DNA from: an uncultured Anaerolineaceae bacterium
Lineage (GTDB): Bacteria > Chloroflexota > Anaerolineae > Anaerolineales > Anaerolineaceae
Assembly: GCA_927443345.1 (NCBI GenBank)
Contig: CAKMKJ010000046.1
Span: forward strand, 1 to 64,000
Length of the DNA: 64,000 nucleotides
Reading direction: 5' to 3'
The notes under the pieces are model-generated. The model saw only the letters and a list, made by a program, of their open reading frames with translations, did no database searches and was not told the origin of the DNA. Both the position numbers and the translations under genes were made by a program. Positions 27,921 through 36,631 of this stretch are shown piece after piece; within the stretch, counting starts at the first letter, position 1; each line of letters begins with the position of its first letter.

Positions 27921-29333
27921 CTAAATATCGTAGTACAACACAAATTCGTAAGGCACCGGGCGAATGCGCACGGGATCCAGCTCGTTCTGGCGTTTGTAAG
28001 CAATATAAGCCTCGAGCAAATCCTTGGTGAAGACGTCACCCTTGAGCAGGTAATCATGATCATTTTCGAGTGCGATTAAGACATCACCCAAAGACCCTGG
28101 AACCTGTTTGATCAACTTGGCTTCTTCGCGTGGAAGTTCATACAGGTCTTTATCCACAGGGTTACCCGGGTCAATGCGATTCTGAATACCATCCAGGCCG
28201 GCCATTAACAAAGCAGAGAAGCACAAATAGGGGTTGCTGGTGGCATCTGGCGCGCGGAATTCAACACGTTTGGATTTTTCGCTGCTGGTCACCGGAATAC
28301 GGCAGACAGCCGAGCGGTTGCGCTGTGAATAAGCCAGGTTGACGGGTGCTTCATAACCGGGCACAAGCCGGCGGTAAGAATTGGTGGTGGGGTTGGTCAA
28401 TGCCAGCAGAGAGGGTGCATGTTTCAACAGACCGCCGATGTAATACTTGGCAGTATCTGAAAGCTGGGCATAACCTGAAGCATCAAAGAATACGTTCTTG
28501 CCATTCTTCCAAATTGAAGAGTGAACATGCATACCAGAGCCGTTATCACCGAAGACGGGTTTGGGCATAAATGTGGCCGTTTTGCCGTGCTGTCGGGCAA
28601 CGTTTTTGGCGATGTATTTGTAAACTAGAAGCTGATCTGCCATGCGCACCAAGGTGTTGAACTTCATACCCAACTCAACCTGACCGGCAGTAGCTACTTC
28701 ATGATGGTGAATTTCCATTTCGACACCGGCTTCTTCGAGCGACATGACAATCTGGCTGCGCAAAAGCTGGAGTGTATCTGTTGGAGGAACGGGGAAATAT
28801 CCGCGTTTTGGCAGGATCTGACCACCCATATTGGGTTTTGATTTATCGCCACTGTTCCACCAGCCTTCAGCGCTGTCAATTTCATAGAAGGACTCGTTAG
28901 TGCTGCTGCCATAGCGGATGTTATCAAAAATAAAGAACTCGGCTTCAGGACCAAAGAAAGCCGTGTCGCCAATGCCAGTTTGCTTTAAATAGGCTTCAGC
29001 TTTTCTAGCTACGTAGCGTGGATCTCGGCTGTAAGGCTGCTTGGTGATGGGATCGTAAACATCGCAGCTAATTACCAAAGTGGGCAATGGAGCCACAGGG
29101 TCAATAAAAGCAGTATCAGGATCGAGTAACAGGAGCATATCAGATTCGTGAATCTCCTGAAATCCGCGGATGGATGAACCATCAAAGGGGATGCCCTCTT
29201 CGAACAAATCCAGGGTTAATCGGTGAGCAGGAATGGTAAAATGCTGCCATGTTCCAGGCAGATCGATGAACCGCAGGTCAACCATTTTTACGTTCTTCGC
29301 TAATTCAAGTACTTCTTTGACTGTCTTTGCCAT
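27921..29333 (-). CDS. glnA: Glutamine synthetase, type I
   Basis: A 470-residue GSI subunit that makes glutamine from glutamate, ammonia and ATP in a dodecamer. It shows the beta-Grasp start [26 protein letters not shown], the metal-site [24 protein letters not shown], and [21 protein letters not shown] in its usual order. The adenylylation site DLYELP is present with Tyr398, aligning with E. coli Tyr397, so it belongs to the adenylylated (GSI-beta) class. This matches the divergent GlnE gene next door. AAAGGAG is the ribosome site. A promoter-like pair and repeats of TTACCC lie upstream. Confidence 0.96.
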   Translation of the reverse strand: MAKTVKEVLELAKNVKMVDLRFIDLPGTWQHFTIPAHRLTLDLFEEGIPFDGSSIRGFQEIHESDMLLLLDPDTAFIDPVAPLPTLVISCDVYDPITKQPYSRDPRYVARKAEAYLKQTGIGDTAFFGPEAEFFIFDNIRYGSSTNESFYEIDSAEGWWNSGDKSKPNMGGQILPKRGYFPVPPTDTLQLLRSQIVMSLEEAGVEMEIHHHEVATAGQVELGMKFNTLVRMADQLLVYKYIAKNVARQHGKTATFMPKPVFGDNGSGMHVHSSIWKNGKNVFFDASGYAQLSDTAKYYIGGLLKHAPSLLALTNPTTNSYRRLVPGYEAPVNLAYSQRNRSAVCRIPVTSSEKSKRVEFRAPDATSNPYLCFSALLMAGLDGIQNRIDPGNPVDKDLYELPREEAKLIKQVPGSLGDVLIALENDHDYLLKGDVFTKDLLEAYIAYKRQNELDPVRIRPVPYEFVLYYDI

Positions 29334-29404
29334 GAGTTTTCTCCTTTAGAAATCAAGATCAAATTTTATAATAAAAAATATAAGTCCTCAAAAAGTATTT
29401 AGTG

Positions 29405-29433
29405 ATTATAGAGAAAAGACCTTACCCTGTATA
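29405..29433 (-). promoter_or_regulatory. Probable glnA promoter
   Basis: On the minus strand, TATACA (29433-29428), 17 bases, TATAAT (29410-29405). The -35 box is weak, 4 of 6. Just upstream, TTACCC occurs at 29422-29427 and 29434-29439 with an opposed GGGTA at 29444-29448, which could bind an activator or repressor. Confidence 0.5.
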
Positions 29434-29482
29434 TTACCCGAATGGGTACTTTTTTCAAACCCTAAATGGAATAAGATTAGAG

Positions 29483-29513
29483 AGTGATTTAACACATAAG
29501 CAAACCAATCACT
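29483..29513. repeat. Inverted repeat upstream of glnE
   Basis: AGTGATT (29483-29489) and AATCACT (29507-29513), perfect 7-bp arms 17 bases apart. It ends 5 bases before a TATAAT (29519-29524) that would start transcription at about 29531. An operator for nitrogen control is possible; the protein is unknown. Confidence 0.4.
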
Positions 29514-29546
29514 TACTGTATAATTTTTTACATGGAAGAGTCGCTA

Positions 29547-32500
29547 ATGAAAGCCGAAAAAAACATCGCCGAATCCAATAACGCTATTTCTCAGCTTTTG
29601 CATGAGAACGTTTTTGCTGACCATCACAATGCGCAATCCATTTTCACCCGGTTGATCACAGCCAACCCTGACCGGATGCAAGAATTGCTGCCGTGGCTGA
29701 TCCCGGCGCTCGGAGGAGCGGCAGACCCTGACCGTTCGCTGGTGCACTTCGAACGACTGGTAGATGTATTCGGCTTGTCTTTGTTTGCCGACCTGCAAGA
29801 AAACCCACGCCTGGTTGAAATTTTAGTAACCCTCTTTTCAGCCAGTCCCTTTCTGACAGAAATACTATTGGCCACGCCAGATGCCATCCGCCTGGTGGGG
29901 CAACGCAGCCTGCTCACCGAGCGCAAAACATTGGATCAATACCACAGCGAAAGCATGGCAGCATGGCAATCTAAAAATGATTACATTGAACGGCTTAATG
30001 CCCTGCGAAGGTACCAGCGAAGGGAGCTCTTGCGCATCGGGGTTAGCGATTTTCTCGATCTCTTCGACCTGCGCGCAGTCTTCTCTCAGCTTTCGCGCAT
30101 GGCCATTGGCATCACCAGGGCTTGCCTTGCGCTGGCATCTGAAGAAACCGGCGTCTCGTCAGCCAATTTCACCGTACTTGCCATGGGCAAACTCGGCGCA
30201 CGAGAACTCAACTACAGCTCTGATATTGACCTGCTCTTTATTGCCAAACAAAATTCTGACAACACCCTTACACTCGCTAAATCTTTGATTGACATTATCT
30301 CAAAAAACACCGGCCATGGATTCTTATACCGCGTAGATATGCGCCTGCGCCCCTGGGGACATGACGGTCCACTGGTTACCACCCTTGAGGGTTATTTGCG
30401 CTATTACAAACAATCTGCGCTACTGTGGGAAAAACAAGCATTCCTCAAAGCACGCCCGATAGCCGGCAACCTGGCTTTCGGCGAAGAGCTGCGCAGAGAG
30501 GTAGAACCCTTGCTCTTCAGCATCCCCGCGGATGAAGTGCGCGCCGGCATCTTTTCGATGAAGCAGCGAACCGAAGAATTTCTGCTCGAAAAAGGTCGAA
30601 AATGGGGCGAGGTCAAACTTGGCGCCGGCTCAATCCGCGATGTGGAGTTTGTGGTTCAATCTCTGCAGTTAACCCATTCCTCCATTCGCACCCGCTCAAC
30701 CCTGAAAGCCATTCCGCTGTTGCGAGAAGCGAAACTGATAACACCAGAAGAAGCGCGCATCCTCACAGACGGTTACATCTTTTTGCGCACCATTGAACAT
30801 TATCTGCAAATAACTGATTATCAGCAGACCTACACCCTGCCCTCCGACCAGCATTCGCTGGCATTATTAGCCCGCCGCCTTGGGTTTGAAGGTCTTGGGG
30901 CCGGCGAACGCTTCATCCAGGCTTATGAGAAACAATCCCTGGCGCTGCGCACCATTTTCTTGAAATATGTTGGCAACCAACAAGACGAACCAGTTGCCCT
31001 GACGCCTGAAATCGCCTTCAAGGTGCAGCAGCACGTCGCCCGCATGGATGCCTCGTATGCCACCACCTTCAGCCCGGATGAAATCTCTCACCACACCCGC
31101 CTGACCGAACTGCTGACCAGTGAAAAACCGGTCATTGTCGAACCCCTGATCTTGGATGACAATCGCTGGCGCATCACCATTGTCGGATACGACTATTTGG
31201 GCGTGCTCTCGATCATCTGCGGATTGATGTACCTTTACGGTTTGGATATTCTGGAAAGCCAGGTCTTCACCTACGAAGCCAACACGTCCAACAACGGCGA
31301 TCAGGGCCTGAAGAAAATCGTGGATGTCTTTACCGTCCGTTCATTGAAAGATGAACCCATTCATCCAGCACTATGGAAAGACTATGCTGATGATCTAATG
31401 ACTTTGATCACCAAAATTAAGACAGGCAAGCGACGAGAAGCTCAAGGCGACCTGGTAAAACGCGTCGGTGCAAAGTTCCTTGAATCGTCACCAGAGGGTA
31501 TGCCCCTCTACCCGGTGGAAATTGAAATTGACAATGACGAAGACGAAAAATATACCTTGTTGCGCATCAGCGCACCTGACACAGCCGGTTTTCTTTACGA
31601 ATTCAGCAATGCCCTGGCGCTGAGCCACATAAACATCGTGCGTATGCTGGTCCAATCCGTGGGCAACCGGGCCAACGACATCTTGCATGTCACAAATGAA
31701 AAAGGTGAAAAGATAGTCTCACCTGAAAAACAGCGTGAACTTCGGGCAGCCGCGGTCTTGATTAAACATTTCACCCATTTACTGCCCCAATCTCCCAACC
31801 CTGAAAGCGCCATGCTGCATTTCAGAGAATTTTTACTTCAGCTTTTTGAACGTCCCAACTGGGTGGATGAATTCGCCCATATTGAAAGACCTGAAGTGCT
31901 CAATGCCCTGGCCAAGCTGCTGGGCGTCAGCGACTTCTTATGGGATGACTTTTTGCGCATGCAATATTCCAATCTCTTTCCGATCGTTAGCGATGTGGAT
32001 AAGCTTGAAAAAGCATTTAATCGCAATGAACTAGAGAAAGAAGCCCAAAAATCCATCGCCAAAGCCGCAAAATGGCGCGACGGATTAAACGCATTTAAAG
32101 ACCGAGAGATGTTCCGCATCGACATGCGCCACATCCTCGGATACACCGCCGAATTTGGCACCTTCTCTGAAGAGCTCACCGACCTTGTTGAAGTGATCTT
32201 GACCGAAGCGTTTACCCATTGCAAACAAGAGTTGGTTAAACGGCACGGTCAGCCAAAGCTGGATAAAGGCCAGCCTGCCGAAGCTGTATTGCTGGCGCTG
32301 GGCAAATGCGGTGGACGTGAACTCGGGTTCGCCTCGGATATCGAGTTGATGCTGGTATATGCAGGCCAGGGCAAAACCGGTGGTTTAAAAAGCATTGCCA
32401 CCAGCAATTTCTACGAAGAATTGATCCAATCGCTTACCCAGGCCATCCAGGCCAGACAGGAAGGCGTCTTTCACATCGACCTGCAGCTTCGGCCTTACGG

Positions 32501-33131
32501 CAAAGCTGGCAGCCAGGCGGTGTCACTGGATTCATTTAAGAAATATTATGCCCCTGATGGCCCCGCCTGGCCGTATGAACGGCAGGCGCTGGTCAAGCTG
32601 CGTCCCATTGCAGGCAATGAAAAATTAGGTGATCAATTAAGTAAGCTCCGCGATGAGTTTGTCTATAACGGCACCCTCTTTGACGTCACCTCAATGCGCG
32701 CCATGCGTGAAAAACAGGTACGCCATCTGACGGCTGCGGGCACCTTCAACGCCAAGTTCAGCCCCGGCGCATTGGTGGATATTGAGTATTTGGTTCAGGG
32801 AATACAAATCAATAACGGATTTAAAGACCCATCGCTCAGACTGACCAATATTCGTGAAGCCATGGCAGCCATGAATCAAGCGGGGTATCTTTCAACAGAA
32901 GATTATGACCGCCTGCGTAAAGCACATACCTTCATGCGTTGGCTGATCGATTCACTGCGGGTAGTGAGAGGCAACGCCAAAGATGTCAACATTCCGCCCT
33001 ACGACAGCGACGAGTTTGCTTATCTCGCCCGCCGTCTGCAATACGGATCGGATGTTGAACGACTGGTGCAGGACCTTACCCGCTATCCACAAGACGTGCT
33101 TGAAATTAACCAGAGGCTGCTGCCTGCCTGA
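29547..33131 (+). CDS. glnE: Glutamine synthetase adenylyltransferase with internal ACT domains
   Basis: About 1194 residues, some 250 longer than usual GlnE. The N-terminal adenylyl-removing domain has MGKLGARELNYSSDIDLLF with D226 and D228. The C-terminal adenylyl-transfer domain has LGKCGGRELGFASDIELML, with D931 but Glu933 instead of the second Asp. Each half is followed by its helical partner (RDVEFVVQSLQ; VDIEYLVQGIQ). Between them, about residues 539-745, two ACT-like modules are seen: RITIVGYDYLGVLSIICGLM and YTLLRISAPDTAGFLYEFS. Such modules normally sense glutamine in GlnD. GlnE modifies Tyr398-type sites on GlnA, encoded divergently. ATG 29547 has a purine-rich site; ATG 29532 would give a nearly leaderless mRNA. 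Confidence 0.9.
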   Translation: MKAEKNIAESNNAISQLLHENVFADHHNAQSIFTRLITANPDRMQELLPWLIPALGGAADPDRSLVHFERLVDVFGLSLFADLQENPRLVEILVTLFSASPFLTEILLATPDAIRLVGQRSLLTERKTLDQYHSESMAAWQSKNDYIERLNALRRYQRRELLRIGVSDFLDLFDLRAVFSQLSRMAIGITRACLALASEETGVSSANFTVLAMGKLGARELNYSSDIDLLFIAKQNSDNTLTLAKSLIDIISKNTGHGFLYRVDMRLRPWGHDGPLVTTLEGYLRYYKQSALLWEKQAFLKARPIAGNLAFGEELRREVEPLLFSIPADEVRAGIFSMKQRTEEFLLEKGRKWGEVKLGAGSIRDVEFVVQSLQLTHSSIRTRSTLKAIPLLREAKLITPEEARILTDGYIFLRTIEHYLQITDYQQTYTLPSDQHSLALLARRLGFEGLGAGERFIQAYEKQSLALRTIFLKYVGNQQDEPVALTPEIAFKVQQHVARMDASYATTFSPDEISHHTRLTELLTSEKPVIVEPLILDDNRWRITIVGYDYLGVLSIICGLMYLYGLDILESQVFTYEANTSNNGDQGLKKIVDVFTVRSLKDEPIHPALWKDYADDLMTLITKIKTGKRREAQGDLVKRVGAKFLESSPEGMPLYPVEIEIDNDEDEKYTLLRISAPDTAGFLYEFSNALALSHINIVRMLVQSVGNRANDILHVTNEKGEKIVSPEKQRELRAAAVLIKHFTHLLPQSPNPESAMLHFREFLLQLFERPNWVDEFAHIERPEVLNALAKLLGVSDFLWDDFLRMQYSNLFPIVSDVDKLEKAFNRNELEKEAQKSIAKAAKWRDGLNAFKDREMFRIDMRHILGYTAEFGTFSEELTDLVEVILTEAFTHCKQELVKRHGQPKLDKGQPAEAVLLALGKCGGRELGFASDIELMLVYAGQGKTGGLKSIATSNFYEELIQSLTQAIQARQEGVFHIDLQLRPYGKAGSQAVSLDSFKKYYAPDGPAWPYERQALVKLRPIAGNEKLGDQLSKLRDEFVYNGTLFDVTSMRAMREKQVRHLTAAGTFNAKFSPGALVDIEYLVQGIQINNGFKDPSLRLTNIREAMAAMNQAGYLSTEDYDRLRKAHTFMRWLIDSLRVVRGNAKDVNIPPYDSDEFAYLARRLQYGSDVERLVQDLTRYPQDVLEINQRLLPA

Positions 33132-33136
33132 TCTTG

Positions 33137-33769
33137 TTACAGCGGAAACTCTTTTTTCAGCCCTGTGATGTTGCCCTTGCGCACAAAATCCATCTCTGTG
33201 GTGCTGCGTTCTTCTTTGATGGTGACAATCACATCAGAGTTTTGCCAGCGGCTTTGTTTCACCGCCACTGCCCCGTTAATCTCTTCAAACACCACCTGGC
33301 AGATGCGTTCGCCCGGGTACATGCGAATCACTTGAGATTGGGTATTGTTACGCACCGGAATCAGCAAATTACCCTCATAGCCGGCATCCACCACACCGGT
33401 GAGGTCGATTGAAAGGCCTCTGCGGTTGACCGACGAGCGCGGATACAAAATAGCCATCAGATCGTCAGGCAGTTTTATCTTTTCAAGCGTGGTCACCGCC
33501 ACATATTCCCCAGGCAAAATATCAAAGACCTGACCTTCTTCCAACTCAACCAGCGTGTGACGCATGGTTTTGTGATCCACATCCAGATGGTCGGTACGCA
33601 CAGCAACACGGCCTTCGTTGGTGAGGTCCCAGGCTTTGGGCAGCAAAAAAGAGAAGCCCAGACGCAAATCCACAGAATGCTGCTGAATCTGGAATTGATC
33701 AATCTGCGGTGAGAAGACCAGTTCTTTATTATCAATTCTTTCCATAATTTGCTGGCTGGTTAAGATCAT
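33137..33769 (-). CDS. dCTP deaminase/dUTPase-fold protein
   Basis: A 210-residue trimeric-fold protein of the DCD/DUT superfamily. It has QIQQHSVDLRLGFSF, LYPRSSVNRRGLSIDLTG, VVDAGYEGNLLIPVRN (D128) and YPGERICQVVFEEI, the usual motif order. In E. coli dCTP deaminase the catalytic Glu138 falls where this protein has Pro138, while D128 matches the dUTPase water-activating Asp. It may therefore be a dUTPase, or hydrolyse or bind another pyrimidine triphosphate. Start 33769 has GGAGA upstream and overlaps the previous stop (ATGA). It is the last gene of the six-gene deoxypyrimidine operon and converges with glnE 5 bases away. Confidence 0.8.
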   Translation of the reverse strand: MILTSQQIMERIDNKELVFSPQIDQFQIQQHSVDLRLGFSFLLPKAWDLTNEGRVAVRTDHLDVDHKTMRHTLVELEEGQVFDILPGEYVAVTTLEKIKLPDDLMAILYPRSSVNRRGLSIDLTGVVDAGYEGNLLIPVRNNTQSQVIRMYPGERICQVVFEEINGAVAVKQSRWQNSDVIVTIKEERSTTEMDFVRKGNITGLKKEFPL

Positions 33770-34794
33770 TGATCGTCTCCCAATTGAGAATAAATTCTTT
33801 GTGCATTTTGCAGATACTTTTCTTTTTGCAGTAGCTTGGCTGGCAAGCCAATACCCGCCTGATAGCCGTCTGTCACATCCATCAGCCATTGTTCAATACG
33901 ATCCACCGCAGGCGCTTCTTCTGAAGGCAGGTAAACATGGAAGTCGCCCGCAGTAACGGTAATCGTTCCAATTGGTCGGTTAACACTGGCAGCAGCTTCA
34001 GCCAGCCAGGTGTAATCATGCATGAAATCCAGCAGAACACCCTGCCCGGCATCCAGCGAGCGGTGCACATGGAAGGAATGCAGGGGTTCGTGCGCTTCGC
34101 CCGGCAGCAATTGAAAGAACTGATAAGGTGGAATGCCCAAAAGAGGCTTCATGCGCTGATCCAGTTCAGGGTAAACAAATGAGACGGTTACCGCCCTGCG
34201 CGAAGCCGGGTTGTCACTAATCTCATTGATGATGCGCTTCAACTGATCCACGCGCGACCTGGCCAAAAAAGAGTCTACCTGAAAAGGATTCTCAAGGAAG
34301 GCAGACATTTGCTGGCATCCCAGCCAATCCCACACGGCCAGAATCACTTGCAAATGAACCATTTCACTAGCAGCAGCAAGATAGTCAAAAAAAGCATCTT
34401 GATTTCTGGTAATGGTTTGGCAATCACCGCCCAATTTTTGCGTGGCACGCAGCACCGCCTGGATGTATCCCCAGCCACCGTCCCAAAAACGTGAGCGCGC
34501 CGCATAGGTGTAAGGGAAAAGGTAATCGCCTTTTTCAGCCAACCGCTCTGGTCGGTTTTCAGGTCTGCCATCCACGAAAATCTGCTGATAGAAATCCGCA
34601 GACTCACGTGACCATCCCCAATAATTTTCATCCGAATTCGAGGGGTTTTCCCAGAGGAGGGTAAGCGCTTTAACCGAAAAGGTGCTGCCGCGCGAAGATT
34701 CACGCTTCACGCCATGGCCGATCACATAATCGTGAGCTTTAGCCAGTAGCTCTTTAAGCGTGGCACCTCTCAAAACCGACACTTGATCAGTCAT
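33766..34794 (-). CDS. Divergent thymidylate-synthase-fold protein lacking the catalytic Cys
   Basis: A 342-residue protein alignable with ThyA. It retains ASRRAVTVSF (phosphate-binding SRR, 198-200), PPYQFFQLL near 222-230, HRSLD (245-248), and GDFHVY (283-288) for the ribose hydroxyl. At the position of the catalytic Cys (PPCH in ThyA) it has Tyr224, and D256 aligns with the Asn that selects dUMP. Without the nucleophilic Cys it should not methylate by the ThyA route. It may be a regulatory or structural partner of the ThyA-like gene just upstream, or use another chemistry. It has an extra N-terminal region of about 80 residues. The stop overlaps the next start. Confidence 0.72.
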   Translation of the reverse strand: MTDQVSVLRGATLKELLAKAHDYVIGHGVKRESSRGSTFSVKALTLLWENPSNSDENYWGWSRESADFYQQIFVDGRPENRPERLAEKGDYLFPYTYAARSRFWDGGWGYIQAVLRATQKLGGDCQTITRNQDAFFDYLAAASEMVHLQVILAVWDWLGCQQMSAFLENPFQVDSFLARSRVDQLKRIINEISDNPASRRAVTVSFVYPELDQRMKPLLGIPPYQFFQLLPGEAHEPLHSFHVHRSLDAGQGVLLDFMHDYTWLAEAAASVNRPIGTITVTAGDFHVYLPSEEAPAVDRIEQWLMDVTDGYQAGIGLPAKLLQKEKYLQNAQRIYSQLGDDQ

Positions 34795-34823
34795 CTATTT
34801 ACCCTTCACCAATAAAAAAAAAC

Positions 34824-35654
34824 TTACAAAACTACCGGCAGCCCTTTGATGGGAGGCGCAGGGGTATATTGTGCATCCAAAATCTGCACGATTTCATCCA
34901 CCAGGGTGACGTCACCTTTTTCGGCACGGTCAAACCAGTCTGGTTTGGCATTGAGTTCTATTTCTTTCTCCTGCCCGCTGCGGCTGATAATCTCAAGCGC
35001 CGCATCGTAATGCACATCATAGATATGCGCATTAGATATGGAATGGGAGTAAACACCCACACCAACACCCAACCTTGCTGCCAACATGCGCTGCAACAAA
35101 GCAAAACCAGCCACGTCAAACGGACAGCCCACCACCATGTCGTTTGAGCGGAAAATGGTGTGGAAGTGGAGCTTTTCACCAATGATATTAACCGTAAACG
35201 AAAGCGGGCATGGCACGTTTTTCTTTTTAAGCTCAGGGTTCAGGCCATCACCAGCCGGATCCCAGGTAATGACCACACCATGTCGTGAGCTGCGTTCTTT
35301 TTCAAGCAATTTCACCAGCAAGCCAATTTGGTCACGGCCAAAGAACTGGCGCCAGCGAAAGCCGTAGGCCGAATTCACCACGCCGTTGAGGTTGGTAAAA
35401 TCATTCCATATCTTAGTGTATTGATCAATAAATTCCACCGGTTTACGGCTGCCCATCATAAACCAGACCTGTTCGGCGGCAAACACACGCGGCGCGATCT
35501 TGCGCAGCGATAAAAGCGGAAAGCCAGCATCCAGGTTAAAGTGCAACCCGGGAAGTGCTTTCACTTTATGCCCGGTGCGTTCGTTGACCTCTTCAATGCC
35601 TTGGTCAAGAATCTGTTTCAAGCAATCACTGTAAGTGCGGTCAAACTGGGTCAA
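34824..35654 (-). CDS. Thymidylate-synthase family protein with dCMP-type Asp
   Basis: A 276-residue ThyA-family protein that should use folate to methylate or hydroxymethylate a pyrimidine nucleotide. It keeps SAYGFRWRQFFGRDQI, the catalytic Cys149 in NVPCPLSF, RSND (169-172) and NAHIYDVHYD. The segment normally PFN is PFD, giving Asp180. In phage dCMP hydroxymethylases the same Asn is Asp, and in ThyA this swap shifts preference from dUMP to dCMP. PCH is PCP and QRS is FRS, other departures. TTG 35654 is chosen: AAGGAG is 8 bases upstream and the codon overlaps the N-glycosidase stop (TTGA); a GTG at 35663 is possible. Product: dCMP-modifying enzyme, or a variant dTMP synthase. Confidence 0.78.
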   Translation of the reverse strand: MTQFDRTYSDCLKQILDQGIEEVNERTGHKVKALPGLHFNLDAGFPLLSLRKIAPRVFAAEQVWFMMGSRKPVEFIDQYTKIWNDFTNLNGVVNSAYGFRWRQFFGRDQIGLLVKLLEKERSSRHGVVITWDPAGDGLNPELKKKNVPCPLSFTVNIIGEKLHFHTIFRSNDMVVGCPFDVAGFALLQRMLAARLGVGVGVYSHSISNAHIYDVHYDAALEIISRSGQEKEIELNAKPDWFDRAEKGDVTLVDEIVQILDAQYTPAPPIKGLPVVL

Positions 35655-36079
35655 GCCTTCCACTCCTTCAGCCAGTGAGAAAGCTGTTGAAGTGCGTCGT
35701 CTTGATCAGTGAAATGAATTTCAGCCACCACGGCGGGGTTTCCGCGTACCATGCGCGAAATTCTGCGGTCTTTCTCCATCAACATCACCACCGGGATGTT
35801 GTTTTCGCGGGCAATTTCAATCTCCTGGCCAACGCCAAGAGAGGGATATCCCACGTAAGCCACCAACAGGTTAGAATCCAGTACCTGGCGGCGATCGAGA
35901 TCATAAACTTCTTCCGGCGTCATAGTTGGGTTGCCAATCGGATCGGAAACAAGATGAGGTACATAGGCTTCAATTCCGGCTCCTTTGCATGTTTCAGCAA
36001 TGCGCTCATAAAAATGCTTCAACAATTCAATTTCATCTCCACCGGTGAGCGCTCCAGATACGTAAGCCGTAATTTTCAT
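35651..36079 (-). CDS. Nucleoside 2-deoxyribosyltransferase/N-hydrolase family
   Basis: A 142-residue protein of the fold shared by nucleoside deoxyribosyltransferases, DNPH1 (which cleaves 5-hydroxymethyl-dUMP) and MilB (which cleaves hydroxymethyl-CMP). It has ITAYVSGALTGG at the start, DLDRRQVLDSNLLVAYVG and PSLGVGQEIEIARENNIPVV, where E86 aligns with the catalytic Glu. It overlaps the dUTPase upstream (ATGA) and the ThyA-like gene downstream (TTGA), so it is produced with both. Likely role: removing the base from a modified or unwanted deoxynucleotide. Whether it transfers or hydrolyses is unresolved. Confidence 0.78.
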   Translation of the reverse strand: MKITAYVSGALTGGDEIELLKHFYERIAETCKGAGIEAYVPHLVSDPIGNPTMTPEEVYDLDRRQVLDSNLLVAYVGYPSLGVGQEIEIARENNIPVVMLMEKDRRISRMVRGNPAVVAEIHFTDQDDALQQLSHWLKEWKA

Positions 36080-36612
36080 GCTGCATCCTTTTGTTTGGGT
36101 AGAGTCAAATTTTCATTTTGAAAAAAACCGTCATAGGCATGCGTGCCGCCTTCAATTTCAAAGAAAACCAGTTGCAGCAGTCTGGCATTTTGCGCCAGCC
36201 GTAAACCGCCCGGGTTGTAGACAATCAATAAACTTTGGCTGCGTCCGTTATAACCTGCATCCCAAACTGCCGTTCCCACCGAGACGGCCATGCGCAGCAA
36301 ACTTGAGCGCGGACGCCCCAAAGCCATCACTTCCACCGGCAGATGCACAATTTCATTAAAGGTCGCCAGATACTGCCCCTGGGGAAGGTCGACCCAACCA
36401 TCTTCAAAATCAATGGCGGTTAATGGCGGCAAAACACGTTCAGCGCTCGAAAATCCAAGCTGGCCGCCAGATTGAAAAGCCTGAACAGAATACAGGCTGA
36501 GATCCACACCATTGGGCTGGATCTGTTGGTCTGCATCCAGCAAGCCTTCAATTAAAGGAGGATTATTCTTTTGCAGTTCTCTGATCTTTGCCGCCGACAA
36601 AACTGAACCCAT
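36076..36612 (-). CDS. dut: dUTPase, archaeal DUT/DCD type
   Basis: A 178-residue protein. It begins like archaeal dUTPases (PPLIEGLLDADQQIQPNGVDLSL) and has GRPRSSLLRMAVSVGTAVWDAGYNGRSQSLL, where D118 is the expected water-activating Asp. The Glu of dCTP deaminases is absent, so dUTP diphosphatase (dUTP to dUMP) is preferred over deamination. It follows the SDR gene by 19 bases, with GGAG eight bases before ATG. It is the second DCD/DUT-fold gene in the operon, and only distantly related to the one at 33.1 kb. Confidence 0.82.
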   Translation of the reverse strand: MGSVLSAAKIRELQKNNPPLIEGLLDADQQIQPNGVDLSLYSVQAFQSGGQLGFSSAERVLPPLTAIDFEDGWVDLPQGQYLATFNEIVHLPVEVMALGRPRSSLLRMAVSVGTAVWDAGYNGRSQSLLIVYNPGGLRLAQNARLLQLVFFEIEGGTHAYDGFFQNENLTLPKQKDAA

Positions 36613-36631
36613 GAATGATCTCCGTTACAGA

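Noticed and set aside
33137-36612. Phage-derived nucleotide-modification module
   Set aside because: Phage dCMP hydroxymethylase came to mind, but there are no phage structural, replication or integration genes near, and the genes sit in an apparent nrd-linked chromosomal operon.
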